From: Zanthoxylum bungeanum
Taxonomy: Eukaryota; Streptophyta; Magnoliopsida; Sapindales; Rutaceae
Direction of reading: 5' to 3'
Length of the DNA: 64,000 nt
Assembly: GCA_019454045.1 (NCBI GenBank)
Contig: SKCR01034799.1
Location: forward strand, 1 to 64,000
Below are positions 51,638 through 62,125 of the stretch, piece by piece. Position 1 is the stretch's first letter; each line of letters starts with the position of its first letter. The notes beneath the pieces were generated by a model. The model was not told where the DNA came from and did no database searches. It saw only the letters and a list, made by a program, of their open reading frames with translations. A program made the translations under genes and the position numbers.

Positions 51638-52362
51638 CCATGTTCTCCGGCTTGTAAGGTAGTTTTAGAACGACTCTGTTCACATAAGGGTCCCGGCTTT
51701 ATTCAGCACCATTTCGCTTCCCCTGAAGTTTCTTTAAATTGGTCCAGTCAAGGTCGTCCGGAGGGATTACCTCTGAGGCTACAATATATTCAGTAACAGT
51801 GAGATCCATGTCCCTAATTAGTATCAATTTACCTGCGAACCTCTGATAGAAGTGAGCTTTGTGCCAGGAGAACCACCTTCCATGTTCTCCGGCTTGTAAG
51901 GTAGTTTTAGAACGACTATTTCACATAAGGGTCCCGGCTTTATTCAGCACCATTTCGCTTCCCCTGAAGTTTCTTTAAATTGGTCCAGTCAAGGTCGTCC
52001 GGAGGGATTACCTCTGAGGCTACAATATATTCAGTAACAGTGAGATCCATGTCCCTAGTTAGTATCAATTTACCCGCGAACCTCTGATAGAAGTGAGCTT
52101 TGTGCCAGGAGAACCACCTTCCATGTTCTCCGGCTTATAAGGTAGTTTTAGAACGACTCTGTTCACATAAGGGTCCCGGCTTTATTCAGCACCATTTCGC
52201 TTCCCCTGAAGTTTCTTTAAATTGGTCCAGTCAAGGTCGTCCGGAGGGATTACCTCTGAGGCTACAATATATTCAGTAACAGTGAGATCCATGTCCCTAG
52301 TTAGTATCAGTTTACCCGCGAACCTCTGATAGAAGTGAGCTTTGTGCCAGGAGAACCACCTT
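51638..52362. repeat. Perfect-looking 242-bp tandem triplication
   Basis: Three head-to-tail copies start with CCATGTTCTCCGGCTT at 51638, 51880 and 52121 (lengths 242, 241, 242). Only a handful of differences are visible, for example TGTAAGG against TATAAGG, CTGTT lost to CT in copy 2, and AATTAG against AGTTAG. The copies lie in the antisense ORF. Lengths of 242 and 241 are not multiples of three, so the frame is broken. High identity means a recent event or gene conversion. Confidence 0.95.
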
Positions 52363-52542
52363 CGATCCCTCTCCCAAAAATAAAAATGAAGGGTTGCATG
52401 CACTCAGAGAGGAGAAGTAAGGACCACAGTGCGTCGGAGCCTGAGGGTCGTCCCTACTCACCACTTTATAAATATGGGGCGCTTCAGTTCCCCTCGAAAC
52501 CACAAATCGAAACAAGTACTTGGCCCTTTCGTCGGACAATTA

Positions 52543-54772
52543 ATATACGGTGACATTAGCTGAAAGGAGTAATTATCAAAAGCAAAACATGTTAGACCCT
52601 AAACCAACCCAAATGACATAAACATTATACTCAAAAGCATGACCTAGCAAAATACCTTGGTTCAGTGTCATTCGCAGAGGGAAGATAGTATGGTCGACAC
52701 TAATAACCCGCCAATTGCCAGTCACCATCAGCATGCCCTTGGATGACTAATCTTTATCCGAGGTAAGAATTCCGATGAACATAATTGTAGGCATCACATT
52801 TTTGCATATCAGCCCGATGATGAGTCTCGTATGGAGACACTACCTCTTTAGTTGTGAAAGTCGGGTGAAACGGACGTTGGAAGAGTAAATTTGGAAATTA
52901 GCATTTTGTCAGATTTAACTCGCTTGTTCCGCTTCGGGTTCGCTTGTTGGACCTCTGTTTTAAAACACACCAAACCCATTAAAACACATCTCACAAATTA
53001 AATAATTAAAATATTTAAAACACATCTCACAAATTAAACAATTAAAACCAATTAAATTAAACTTAAATTAAATTAAATCACATTCACCAATTAATTGAAC
53101 TTTAAATTAAATTCCTAATTTAAATAAAACACATTCCTAAATTAAATTAAATCATCTTCCTAAATTAAATAAATCATATCCTTAACTAAAAAGAACAAAT
53201 CAAATCAATTCCCCTAATTAAAAGATTTCCTTATCATATACTAAATTAAAAGATATCCTCAATTAATACACAAATCATATTCCTTCCCCAACAAGGTAAA
53301 TCCCCTCCCTTAGCCTATAAAAAGAACCATTAACCCACACATCCAAACCCTGGCTGGCTAATCCTCACGAAAACACAAAGAAAATAAACTTTGCTTCACA
53401 CCCCATGCAAATCATCAAACCTTCTCTACGCTGCCTTGACCTTGCCGTAAGCCACCCATCATCAGCACACACTCACGCCTCAGCACAAGCCACACGTCCT
53501 TCACCATAAGCCGCCCATCATCAGCACACACTCACGCCCACATCACTAACCTGTCCTCAAACACGTCTCCACGCTAATCAGCCACATGTTCACGCAACAA
53601 CCCTACTTCACCCACTAAATCAGCCACGAACCAAATGCCTGACAGCCCCATAACCTTGCATTCGCCTACCTTCTCCACGTAACTATCACTCACGATCACT
53701 CAGCACACACTTACCCCTCAAATCAGCCCCTTTTGCTTCACGCTAAATCACCAACAAAACCAGCCCAGTTCACACGCATATAACTCCCGAATTAACCCCA
53801 AAACTGCCCTAAAACCACCCTAAAACTACACTAAAAACTGCACAAACCAGTCCCTTAATTACCCCCAAAATAGCGACCAGAAAATACAACAAAAACAGCA
53901 GCGAAACGGAGTAAAGCAGCAGCCCGAACAGCAAAACAGCGAAGAAGACGTTGAGTTGGTGAACCAAAAGAGTTGCGGATCATTCACCCTTCCAACGGAC
54001 GTGTAACGCCCTTTCGTGAGACAACAAAAGAGGTTAGACCTGAGGGCACCTTCTTACTTATCTTCTTTCGTTTTATTTTATTTATTTTAAAATATTATTG
54101 CATGAGAGTCGTTTGAGGCATGATGTGATTGTTGGATGAGCGGGATGTGTGTTCCCTTTTGTGGTATATCGGATGGAAACCCGGACGTAAATTCCGTAGC
54201 CGATTCCGAATGGATGGTATTGCGGTCTGCACTCGGGATACAACTCCACGTACCACTTAAGATACACATATCTCGTCTCATCCAAATTATATTTGAGCAT
54301 GTTGTAGTTCTAGGCCGTTTATTTATTATTTTAAGCATGATTTAATTTAGTCTTGTTATTCAATTTTCAAAGCATGATTGTGTTATTTAGGCATGTTGTT
54401 TCTTCATTCTTTATGCATGATGTTTCGTTTAGTTTATGTTTATGTTTAATTAGTTATTTGTTTATTTGGTTTAATGGTTCAATATGCTTGTTGTGTTATA
54501 TTGCGTGGAGTTATTTGGATGAAAGCATGTTAGATCTAAGTACCCTTGAGCATGAATGTTGAATAGATTCGGTTAGTTTATTGCACAAATCATATCATCA
54601 CAAGTGACATAAGTAAGGGACCGTTCCGAACCCAACGGTTTGAGGTCTTCCCTTGCGAGGGGTGAGTGCGGCCTTAAACCTTTGTCCCGGTTCACACCGG
54701 GTGGCGACTCCATGTTATTTCGTACTCCCAACTAGGCCGCGAGCCTAGAACAGCGTCGCCCAGGTTCTGTTG
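52543..54772 (+). mobile_element. Probable nested LTR-element fragment inside the antisense ORF
   Basis: The antisense ORF stops being readable at about 54772 and resumes at about 52539, so about 2.2 kb separates two parts of one protein. The interior is non-coding. It has a plus-strand TATA-like CCTATAAAAAG at about 53314-53324, C/A-rich leader-like sequence with a duplicated GCCCATCATCAGCACACACT (about 53450 and 53510), and TGGCGACTCCA at 54702-54712, a common gypsy primer-site motif. A pentamer ACAAT occurs at both edges (52538-52542 and 54773-54777) but does not restore the frame by itself, so the exact ends are unsure. Confidence 0.45.
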
Positions 54773-55484
54773 TCTACAATAATCATTGATTTACTGGGTG
54801 CGAAAGTGTACATGTCCACACCACTAGCAAAGCCAGCCTTCGTCAAGGAAAAGAGAAAGAAGAAGTCGTGGATCATCAGACGCGAGTCATTAACTATTGA
54901 GAATATTATGAAATCCACGACACACCTGAGACCATTTGGAGTCAGCTGCATCTGATGCAAGTCACACAACACACATGTATAATGTATTAAAGAGTGAAGA
55001 GGGAACCGAATGATTCGAATGTGGAATTCCCCCAGAACAGAGCCATCACGAGGGACATCGGCAAGATGAGTTTCCCAGAGGGATGCGCTCTCAGAGAGGG
55101 GGTGCAAGTAGACATCTTGGGGAGTGTCAATCTCCGTTCTCAGGCACTGGATCTTGTTAGAGGAAGATGAGGAAGTCATAGCAACAAAGGTATGAGAGCA
55201 GAAGTGAGAATGTTGAATAACACTAAAATGCGCGTAGCAGAAGATGAAAGGTTTTGAATTTTGAAACTTTAAACTGGTGAAGTTTGCGAGGACAATCAAA
55301 TCAGTATTTATGGGACATGACAATCGGATTCCCAAGGAAACAGATAGGCATCCTAAAACACACAGAATCCGATTAAGGGCCCAACTTTGGAGTATATAAA
55401 ACATGAATATGACACTTGACCTTTGAAATTTTGAATTACCCCAAAAGTCATTTGTTTCTATCATTTTATTCAAAATAACTCAAA

Positions 55485-55499
55485 CAAAAGGGGGAAATA
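55485..55499 (+). other. Polypurine tract of the gypsy element
   Basis: ACAAAAGGGGGAAA directly precedes the right LTR, the expected position and composition. Confidence 0.8.
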
Positions 55500-56040
55500 T
55501 TTGGAGGAAAATCAAGCACTTGACACATGGCCAAACACACCATGAAGGGGATTCATGGCACCTCGCCTGAGTCTGACTTCAGAGTCTGACCCTAGAAGCC
55601 TCTCGCCAGAGCCTAAATTCAGGACCTCCCTCAGAGTTTGAATTCAGGATCTCTCGATAGAACGCCCGCTTCAGACTCACTTCCAGGAAAGGAAAGCAGG
55701 GCTCACATGAGAAGTTAGCCCAAGATATCAGCTCATTAATTACGTGAATCTTCGAAATAAAGAATCAGACAACCAATCAAATACTTTACATTCCTTGAAG
55801 CTAGTCAACCGCCTAAAATAGGGGAATTCTGAGATTCTAGCGATTGAGATAGTTAATAGAGAGTGTAAATGGGAATGAAAGACGGCCAATGGTAGTTTCC
55901 TTCTAATGAGATTATAAATAATAAGAGAATCCCCAGAGAAATAGATCGATCTCTAGTTAATTGGTAAATAATAGAGAACTCTTAGCTCAAAATTATTGTT
56001 TGTTTGATTCTATTATTTGTGAGGTTTCTTAAACATACAG
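55500..56040 (+). repeat. 3' LTR of the gypsy element
   Basis: Aligns with 45450-46006 over its whole length. The first bases are TATTTGG instead of TGTTTGG, and the last few differ (TAAACATACA), so the end is 56036 or 56040. Confidence 0.83.
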
Positions 56041-58039
56041 GAAAAATATCATTCAGATTGTAAATATAATTTGTTTAGTTTCAAATGAATGTTTTCAAGT
56101 GAATCAACTTTTGAAACAGGAAAAATTTCACATAGTTTTTGATTTAAAAGTTTCTTTCTTACAAATTACTTCCATATTGAAAAGACTCTCCAACATTCTA
56201 TTAGAATTTTTTTTTTTTAAAAAGCAAGCACATTAAATATATTGTGATATGACAATGGGTGTGACACCACAAATTTAGAAGATTTGAACCACTAAAGATG
56301 ATATATGCTCTTTAATTTAGTGGGGATAAATTAAAATCATCTCATTAACGAATCATGTTTATTTTATTAATTTATATGAGATATTTTAATTAAATTTCAA
56401 ATTGAACGATGACAATGAATAACTCCGCCAGTAGATTCTTGTGATTCATGCACACAGTTTGGAAACCCTAGATTTACAAGATTAATGGCAAACAGACACT
56501 ATATATGCATGGCTGTGCTTTGTGTTACATCAGTGGCCTACTCCTGTGCATTAAATTTGCATAAAATCAATCGGGAGTCACAAATTTTTTGGAACCCTAC
56601 TTGACATTTTACAAGGTCATACCAAACAACACGGCTTTGGTTTGGGTCACACCAATCCCACTGCTTCTTGGCCTTATTTATTTATTTATTTATTTATTAT
56701 TTTTTAATGGTTCCAAATCAAGTAGGGAATCACAAATTTTGACTTGGAAAACCAAAAAACCAACCCTCCACTTACCATTTTTTTAATATGCCTGGATTTG
56801 CCTGATATCAAGTGCTAATCTCCATTTTAACTTAATCCCTGTTTAAAAATCTAGATACCAAGTACATAAAGATAATTATAATAATTCAAATATATTTAAT
56901 ATTCTGGTTGGATATCAACAAATATTTTGGAGAAAAAAAAAACAAACCATGTGGGTATCAACATCACTTGACCCATCTATAAACTTAGACCTAAAAATCA
57001 GAAAAGATATAGAAGGATTACAATGCAAGAAAAAGTTCTTTACATATTGAAAACTTAATCATTGAGACGAAGATTTCAAAGAAAGTAAAATCATACAGTT
57101 AAGTTCTCTGCTAGCTACAATCCTATTTCAAAAGGAGTTTTTTTTTTTTTTTTTTTTAATTATTTTTTTAATTTCGAGATCTATGAGTATGCTACTTTGA
57201 TTAGATTGTAATATATATTTGGTGCGCTGCACTATATTAAATAATAATGTACTGTATTAGGGTGTTTTAAGTTTTATATTGTACCATGTAGTATGGATTG
57301 TATTTTGTGTTTTAATATTTAATATATTTAAATTATTATTATTTTATTTTATTTATAAAAATAAAACAACTACCGGAAAGCACTGACCACCATAAAAAAT
57401 CTATAAATATTATAAATTTTAGTCATATTTGATATTATTGGAATTTTCGTCTCCGACTCTACTTAACGATACCAATATCATCAACTTAGGAGTTTTCATT
57501 CACTGTAGATCTACATCAATGACTTACGGTGAATAGAAATTCTAATATAAACACTGTTGCATAAAGTCGGAGACGATATTTCTAATTCACTCCATCGGTA
57601 ATAATAGGACATGATGCTCAACTGTAAAAACAGTGATCGACGGTCATAAAAAAATAATAATTTATTAACTAAAATAAATTGAAAAAAAAAAAAAGTACAT
57701 ACTCAAACCCATGTGGGAAATGGGTTAATTAACACAAGTTTAAGCAGTAAAATGTTCCTAAATAGCTATCCAAAACAACAATACCCATACCCACAAGTTG
57801 AATTCTCCAAAATTACTTAAAAATACATATATTGGTGGGCCATCATTATTATAATAAATCTATATCTACCTTACATATACATTCTCTCAATAATATAAAG
57901 TGACTAGAAGCACCTAATATATATACAAATACTAGCAAGTAACAAAATTCTTACAACACACTCTGTCTCTCTCTCTCTTAAAATTCACATATATGTTTCC
58001 TCTTTAGCTTTCTGAGTCTCTTGGAAAAAAAAAAAAAAC
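56041..58039. other. Intergenic DNA and upstream region of the DUF740-like gene
   Basis: AT-rich. A (TTTA)n microsatellite lies at about 56674-56698 and T/A runs at 56209-56220 and 57138-57158. Near the gene, TATATATAC at about 57917-57925 and a CT-rich TCTGTCTCTCTCTCTC at about 57962-57978 may be core promoter and leader elements. No gene recognised. Confidence 0.55.
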
Positions 58040-59412
58040 ATGAATGGTTATGGAGATAACACAAATTCATCAAGTTGTTGCTTTCATCCCAAAGAAGTTG
58101 TAATTGGGGTTTGTCCATTATGCTTGAATGAGAGGCTTCTTATCTTGGCTTCTAAGCAAGGCCACCGCCATTATTCTTCTTCAGCTCATAGAAGTAATAA
58201 AGTTGTTTCTGACAAAAAGCAACCCAATATTAGTAATCTTCCAAAGATCTTTGCTCTTGGTTCACTTCTCAATCGCTTCGAATTTCTTCATTGGAAATCG
58301 GCTGATATTTCTTGTCAATATGATGCATGTAGCAACAGCAGCCAAGAAGGTAACAACTTTATTTATTTATTTATTTTTTAAAATTTTCAATTGTTGTAGT
58401 GCATGCTTCTGATCATCTTATATGTTAATTAAATTACAAGTTCTGTGGATAATTTTTGTTTAGAAAATGACAAAGAATGGTCAAAGATTTGCTTGCTTGC
58501 TGCTGCTGCTCAGACAAGCAAGCAGTTGCTATTTTGAAGATGAAGAATCTTTTCCTGTTCTCTTATTTTGGATTCTTTTGCAAAACTGATGGGAATTTTT
58601 CAGAATTAATATTGTTTTTTCTAGTTCTTAGTTTAAGTGGATATATATATATATATAAATCAGGTTGATAGGTTGGTGAAGAACAACTATATGTTGACTA
58701 ATATTAGTTGATTTGCAGATAATTAATTTTTCATTAATTCTTCATAATACCACAAGTATAGTAGTTGAGATTTATTATTTTTGTTTCTGCAATAACTCTG
58801 TTTTCAACTGTAAAATTCATAAAAGTGTTCTGAAATTGGTGAGGAAGCAGTATTAATTAATTACTTCTACTAGATCATCTATATATATTTTATGAAAAAT
58901 AAAAGTTATAACGATCTTTGAAATTCATGTAATAGATGTCATTTCTTGCTAATCATGTAATTATTTGACAATTAATGCATCAGTCCTTTTCCTGAATAGT
59001 AAGCAAAATCTATTTATTTCATTGGAATTAGGCATAATATATTTAATTAGCTTTTGCAGATTCTTTTATCTCAATCAAATTTGAAGACAATGGTGATGCA
59101 TCATGGGAAAAGGGCAGAGTCTCAAAGGTCTCACTTGAACATTGCAGCATGCCATGGAATAATAAAAGTAATACTAATTCAATAACCATGGCCAAAGAGC
59201 CAATTCCAAAGGAAAATAAGAGTGTGATAGAGCATGCCAAACAGCGAGGGGCGACGCTGAGGTGGCGAAAGCGGATTGGTCATTTGCTTCAGCTTGTGAG
59301 GTGGAAGGCTAGGTCAAATAACAGAAGCAATGTGGATGGAGTCAAGGTGAGGAAAGGCTGGATAAGAACTCTGACAAAGATAGGAGGACCAAAGAATAAA
59401 GGGATTGTATAG
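58040..59412 (+). CDS. Small DUF740/OCTOPUS-like protein, function unknown
   Basis: Exons 58040-58349 and 59060-59412 join in frame (donor GAAG/GTAACA, acceptor TTTTGCAG/ATTC) to 220 aa. Residues 13-33 read CCFHPKEVVIGVCPLCLNERL, the Cys-x-His-Pro plus Cys-Pro-Leu-Cys motif found at the N-terminus of the DUF740/OCTOPUS-like family, plausibly metal-binding. Middle part Ser/Asn-rich and probably disordered. A second weak motif (FISIKFEDNGDASWEKG, about 106-122) follows, then a basic amphipathic patch LRWRKRIGHLLQLVRWK (170-186) and a Lys/Arg-rich tail ending GIV. It is much shorter than OCTOPUS itself, so it belongs to the short uncharacterised members. No transmembrane segment or signal peptide. 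OCTOPUS works at the plasma membrane in phloem patterning, but that role cannot be assumed here. Confidence 0.85.
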
Positions 59413-60740
59413 AAAAAGGACTTTAGGTTTTGTGCTTGTGGGTTTCATTTTGGCTCATCGATTAGTGTTTTTGTTACTTAACATTATCGAAGATTTGATA
59501 AATGAATATGAATATATATATGATAGCATATGGTAAAGAGTCAAAATAGCTTTATAGAAAGTGCTTTTCTTTGTTTTTGCTTGGAAAAAAACTCATGGGA
59601 TTCTTGTATTTTTATCTTTTCTTGTTAACAGAACAGGCTGTAAAAGAATTGCTAGCTAACTACATTGCTTTAATGTGTTATGGCTTCAAAATTTTGCATA
59701 GTAAATGACATTCAATCCTTGCAAATATATATATATATATATAAGGAATGATCTTACAATGTTATTAACATCAAAATGAGCTATAAAAACAAGAAAAGCA
59801 CATACTCTAATACAACACGTCTTGTGTCTTTTTGTGTGTGGTGGAGTATATTTTTCTTAGTTAAGTCGCGGGTGTCTAACGGATCCAACGGCCAGCGTTG
59901 GACGCCCGTGATTTAACTAAGTCTCAGGCATCTTTAATTGATCGCCATTATACATGAATCGATTTAATTCATCGTTATATATTGTCATGTCCATGTCTAA
60001 TGTTAGGGAAACATTTGGTGGCATATCAAGGGCCCAAAAATATGTATTTGGTAGGATTTGTTTTATAATTGTGCATTAGAACTAAACATGGAGCTGTTCA
60101 GAATTTTTTAAAATTGTGTCATTTTATGTATTAAGTCAATGCAACTACAATATAATACAATTGCAAGATGTTGATAAAATCAACAAATCATGACTGCATT
60201 TGTTTAATTGCATGTGTAATTGTAATTTCTTTCCATTGACTACGAAAAGCCCCAAAAGACAAATCAATAGGAGAATTTATTGGTTGCCTTAAAAGAAAAT
60301 AAATAATAATTGTGATTGATGAACTCTTTGACAACAAGGGGTTTTTTTTTTTTTTTTTTTTTTTTAATTATTTATATTTTCATTCATTAATTTTATGTAA
60401 TAAGTAATAACTGCTGAATTTGAAATTCGTTTCTGAACCCATACGAATTCAACCCATACGAATTCAACACAAGTACAAGAGAATACGTCAACTAACATAC
60501 AATTATTTGTGGAGAATTTTCACATCGTTTGAAATAGAATTTATTGAGATATTATTATTAGAAGCTTTGGGACATGGGATTTTCTTTTAATAATGGTATA
60601 AGAAGATTTTTAATTTTTTTGATAAATATTTTTCCATGAACATTACTCCTTATCCATTATCCATTTTCTTGTTGCCACTTGTGTATGCATATTATTACGA
60701 TTGATGATGTGTATATAATTTTTTTGAATCGTTAGAAATT
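59413..60740. other. 3' region and intergenic DNA
   Basis: Probable 3' UTR first, an (AT)n run at about 59727-59743, the hairpin at 59856-59921 and a T-run at about 60341-60365. CCCATACGAATTCAAC is duplicated at about 60438-60468. No gene recognised. Confidence 0.6.
59856..59921. repeat. Long hairpin, possibly a small fold-back element
   Basis: A 21-base arm at 59856-59876 pairs with 59901-59921. The three mismatches are all G-U type, so as RNA the outer stem is fully paired. Inside lies a second perfect stem CCAACG-GCCAG-CGTTGG (59885-59901), with an eight-base bulge (59877-59884) on the left side. Motifs GATCCAACGGCCAG and CACGGGCGTC are of a type common in plant MITEs, so a fold-back transposon is the likeliest source. 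Confidence 0.7.
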
Positions 60741-60744
60741 ATGC

Positions 60745-60890
60745 TATCAAATCACCTTTTTCGGGTTTAAGCGGAATATGTAAAACTACCGACTGTCTCA
60801 AATTCTTATAAAAAAATACTCATTAAATTCGAATCCATGATCTCAAGGTGAAATCCTGACCCCTACACCACCAAATCACGTCATTTGGGG
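60745..60890 (-). mobile_element. tRNA-derived SINE-like element
   Basis: The minus strand reads GTGATTTGGTGGTGTAGGGG (A-box-like) and then ATGGATTCGAATTTAATG (B-box-like, complement of about 60817-60834) at tRNA-like spacing. It continues through GACAGTCGGTAG to the end of a short body. This resembles other plant SINEs; the exact ends and duplication were not fixed. Confidence 0.55.
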
Positions 60891-60899
60891 ATGATTGAT

Positions 60900-62010
60900 T
60901 AAATATACACGTGATAAGGAATGAATGAAAAATAAATCAATATGCTTGAAGCATCTAAAACTTTTTCCTTTGGCATCTATTATTAATTACCATGTATATA
61001 CATGAAAATGGATTGGGAGATTATCTTGGTGGGCAAGAGGAGCCCCACCCATCAATTTTGAATCCACCAAAATTGAAGAGGTAGCTCACTTGGTCATGAC
61101 TCGCAACAATAATAAAGGGCAGCAACTTTAATTATTTGCTTTGGTTTTAAGATAAAAGTGCTTCTTTGGGAAGCTATATTAGTCAATCCAGCTTTTAATA
61201 AGCACATTGTTTTGTTACAAATTTTAATTATGATATTTGAATTTTGATAAATTTCAAATTTTAATATATAAAATGACACACACATATATATATATATAAT
61301 CATTTATTAGTATGATCTAATTTTAAAAATTCATTTACGATTGTATAAATTTAAAATAATTTGGGGCCGCCTCTGAAACCTATAGGCCCTAATTTTTTTT
61401 AATAACTAATACTAATAGTTATAATAATCTATTATGATTAAAAGTTTCAAAATATAAAAATGGTATGATATGAGAGTTGGCGTTTGTCACACCTCATGAA
61501 TCAAGAAAAATGTTATCCATAAAGGTCCAAAGTATTAATAAAATTATAGCATTTTAGACTATAGACATCTTGGTAGGCCTCTGCTGAGTAGCTACATTTT
61601 ATTTATTATTCCCTTTAATTTAATTTGGAAACAGTCCACATGATAATATCTTTATCCTTTAAAACAATTGAGTAGATGATATCAACTTGCTTTTTTGGCT
61701 TAAGCTTTCTTTCTTTTTCTGGTTGATTACTAAGAAATTTTACTTGCTTTGTTTTTCTTCTATCCTCAGATTGACTTGGAAACAATTGCAAAAGTAAATG
61801 AAAGTAGAGAAATGTTTTAGATATACAATAACTCAAGGCCCTACCATATGGGCATTTCAAGAAGATTATGCTTTTTTTTTTTTTTTTCCTTTTATTATTG
61901 ATAACATATTCTAGAAAAAATTTCAAAACACCAATTAAAAATGTGAGAAACAGAGAAATTTTTATTTAGGGAAAATTCTTATATATGTGAATGCAAAATT
62001 ATAATTAATT
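60900..62010. other. Intergenic, nothing recognised
   Basis: AT-rich with a (CA)n/(AT)n microsatellite at about 61276-61302 and a T-run at 61871-61888. No gene. Confidence 0.6.
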
Positions 62011-62109
62011 CTGGGTTGGGAAACTTCTGAGGGCACGGGACACAGGCCCCGGGGATTAGTCGAGGTGCGTGTAAGTTGGCCCAAACACCCCGGTTATCCA
62101 AAAAAAAAA
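62011..62109 (+). mobile_element. 5'-truncated Au-like SINE
   Basis: The body GGGATTAGTCGAGGTGCG and GTAAGTTGGCCCAAACACCC, then a GGTTATCC end and an A-tail, matches the 3' half of Au-type plant SINEs. Target duplication of about 16 bp: AAAATTATAATTAATT (61995-62010) and AAAATTATAATTAGTT (62110-62125), one difference. About 99 bp remain, so the pol III promoter part is missing. Confidence 0.85.
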
Positions 62110-62125
62110 AAAATTATAATTAGTT

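Larger units (their letters stand above)
50430..55179 (-). pseudogene. Antisense ORF of the gypsy element (putative gypsy-type transposase family), broken
   Basis: Begins at an ATG complementing 55177-55179 with MTSSSSSNKIQ. A first block ending at about 54770 reads LGEFHIRIIRFPLHSLIHY, QMQLTPNGLRCVVDFIIF and KAGFASGVDMYTFAPSK. After an insertion it resumes at 52539 with LSDERAKYLFRFVVSRGTEAP. It goes on through WFSWHKAHFYQRFAGKLILT and IPPDDLDWTNLKKLQGKRNG (within a triplicated part) to Ser/Pro-rich pieces at 51070-51683. The FRLPLHPF..LQLAPNAWR..VGF type of pattern is that of the putative gypsy-type transposase proteins coded antisense in some plant gypsy elements. It carries stops, shifts and an insertion, so it is not functional. 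It is a transposon gene, not a host gene. Confidence 0.65.
45450..56040 (+). mobile_element. Nested non-autonomous Ty3/gypsy retrotransposon with antisense ORF
   Basis: Two LTRs of about 550 bp (45450-46006 and 55500-56040) share GGA(G/T)(G/T)AAAATCAAGCACTTGACAC, CCTTGAAGCTAGTCAACC and GATTATAAATAATA. TTGGCGTATTCTGTGGGAAC follows the left LTR at the place of a gypsy primer site, and ACAAAAGGGGGAAA precedes the right LTR as polypurine tract. Gag relics follow on the plus strand. No protease, reverse transcriptase or integrase was found. On the minus strand, before the right LTR, lies a long decayed ORF resembling the putative gypsy-type transposase family, known to occur antisense in some plant gypsy elements of the Tat group; that lineage call is an inference. 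A 2486-bp solo LTR and a roughly 2.2-kb insertion are nested inside. Flanks GGTTA and GGAAA match only in part. Confidence 0.85.

Noticed and set aside
54745..55473. Longest single reading frame of the window (242 codons, minus strand) as a host gene
   Set aside because: Its position before a polypurine tract and LTR, and its continuation beyond an insertion, mark it as part of the antisense ORF of the gypsy element. The first part lies in LTR-proximal DNA.
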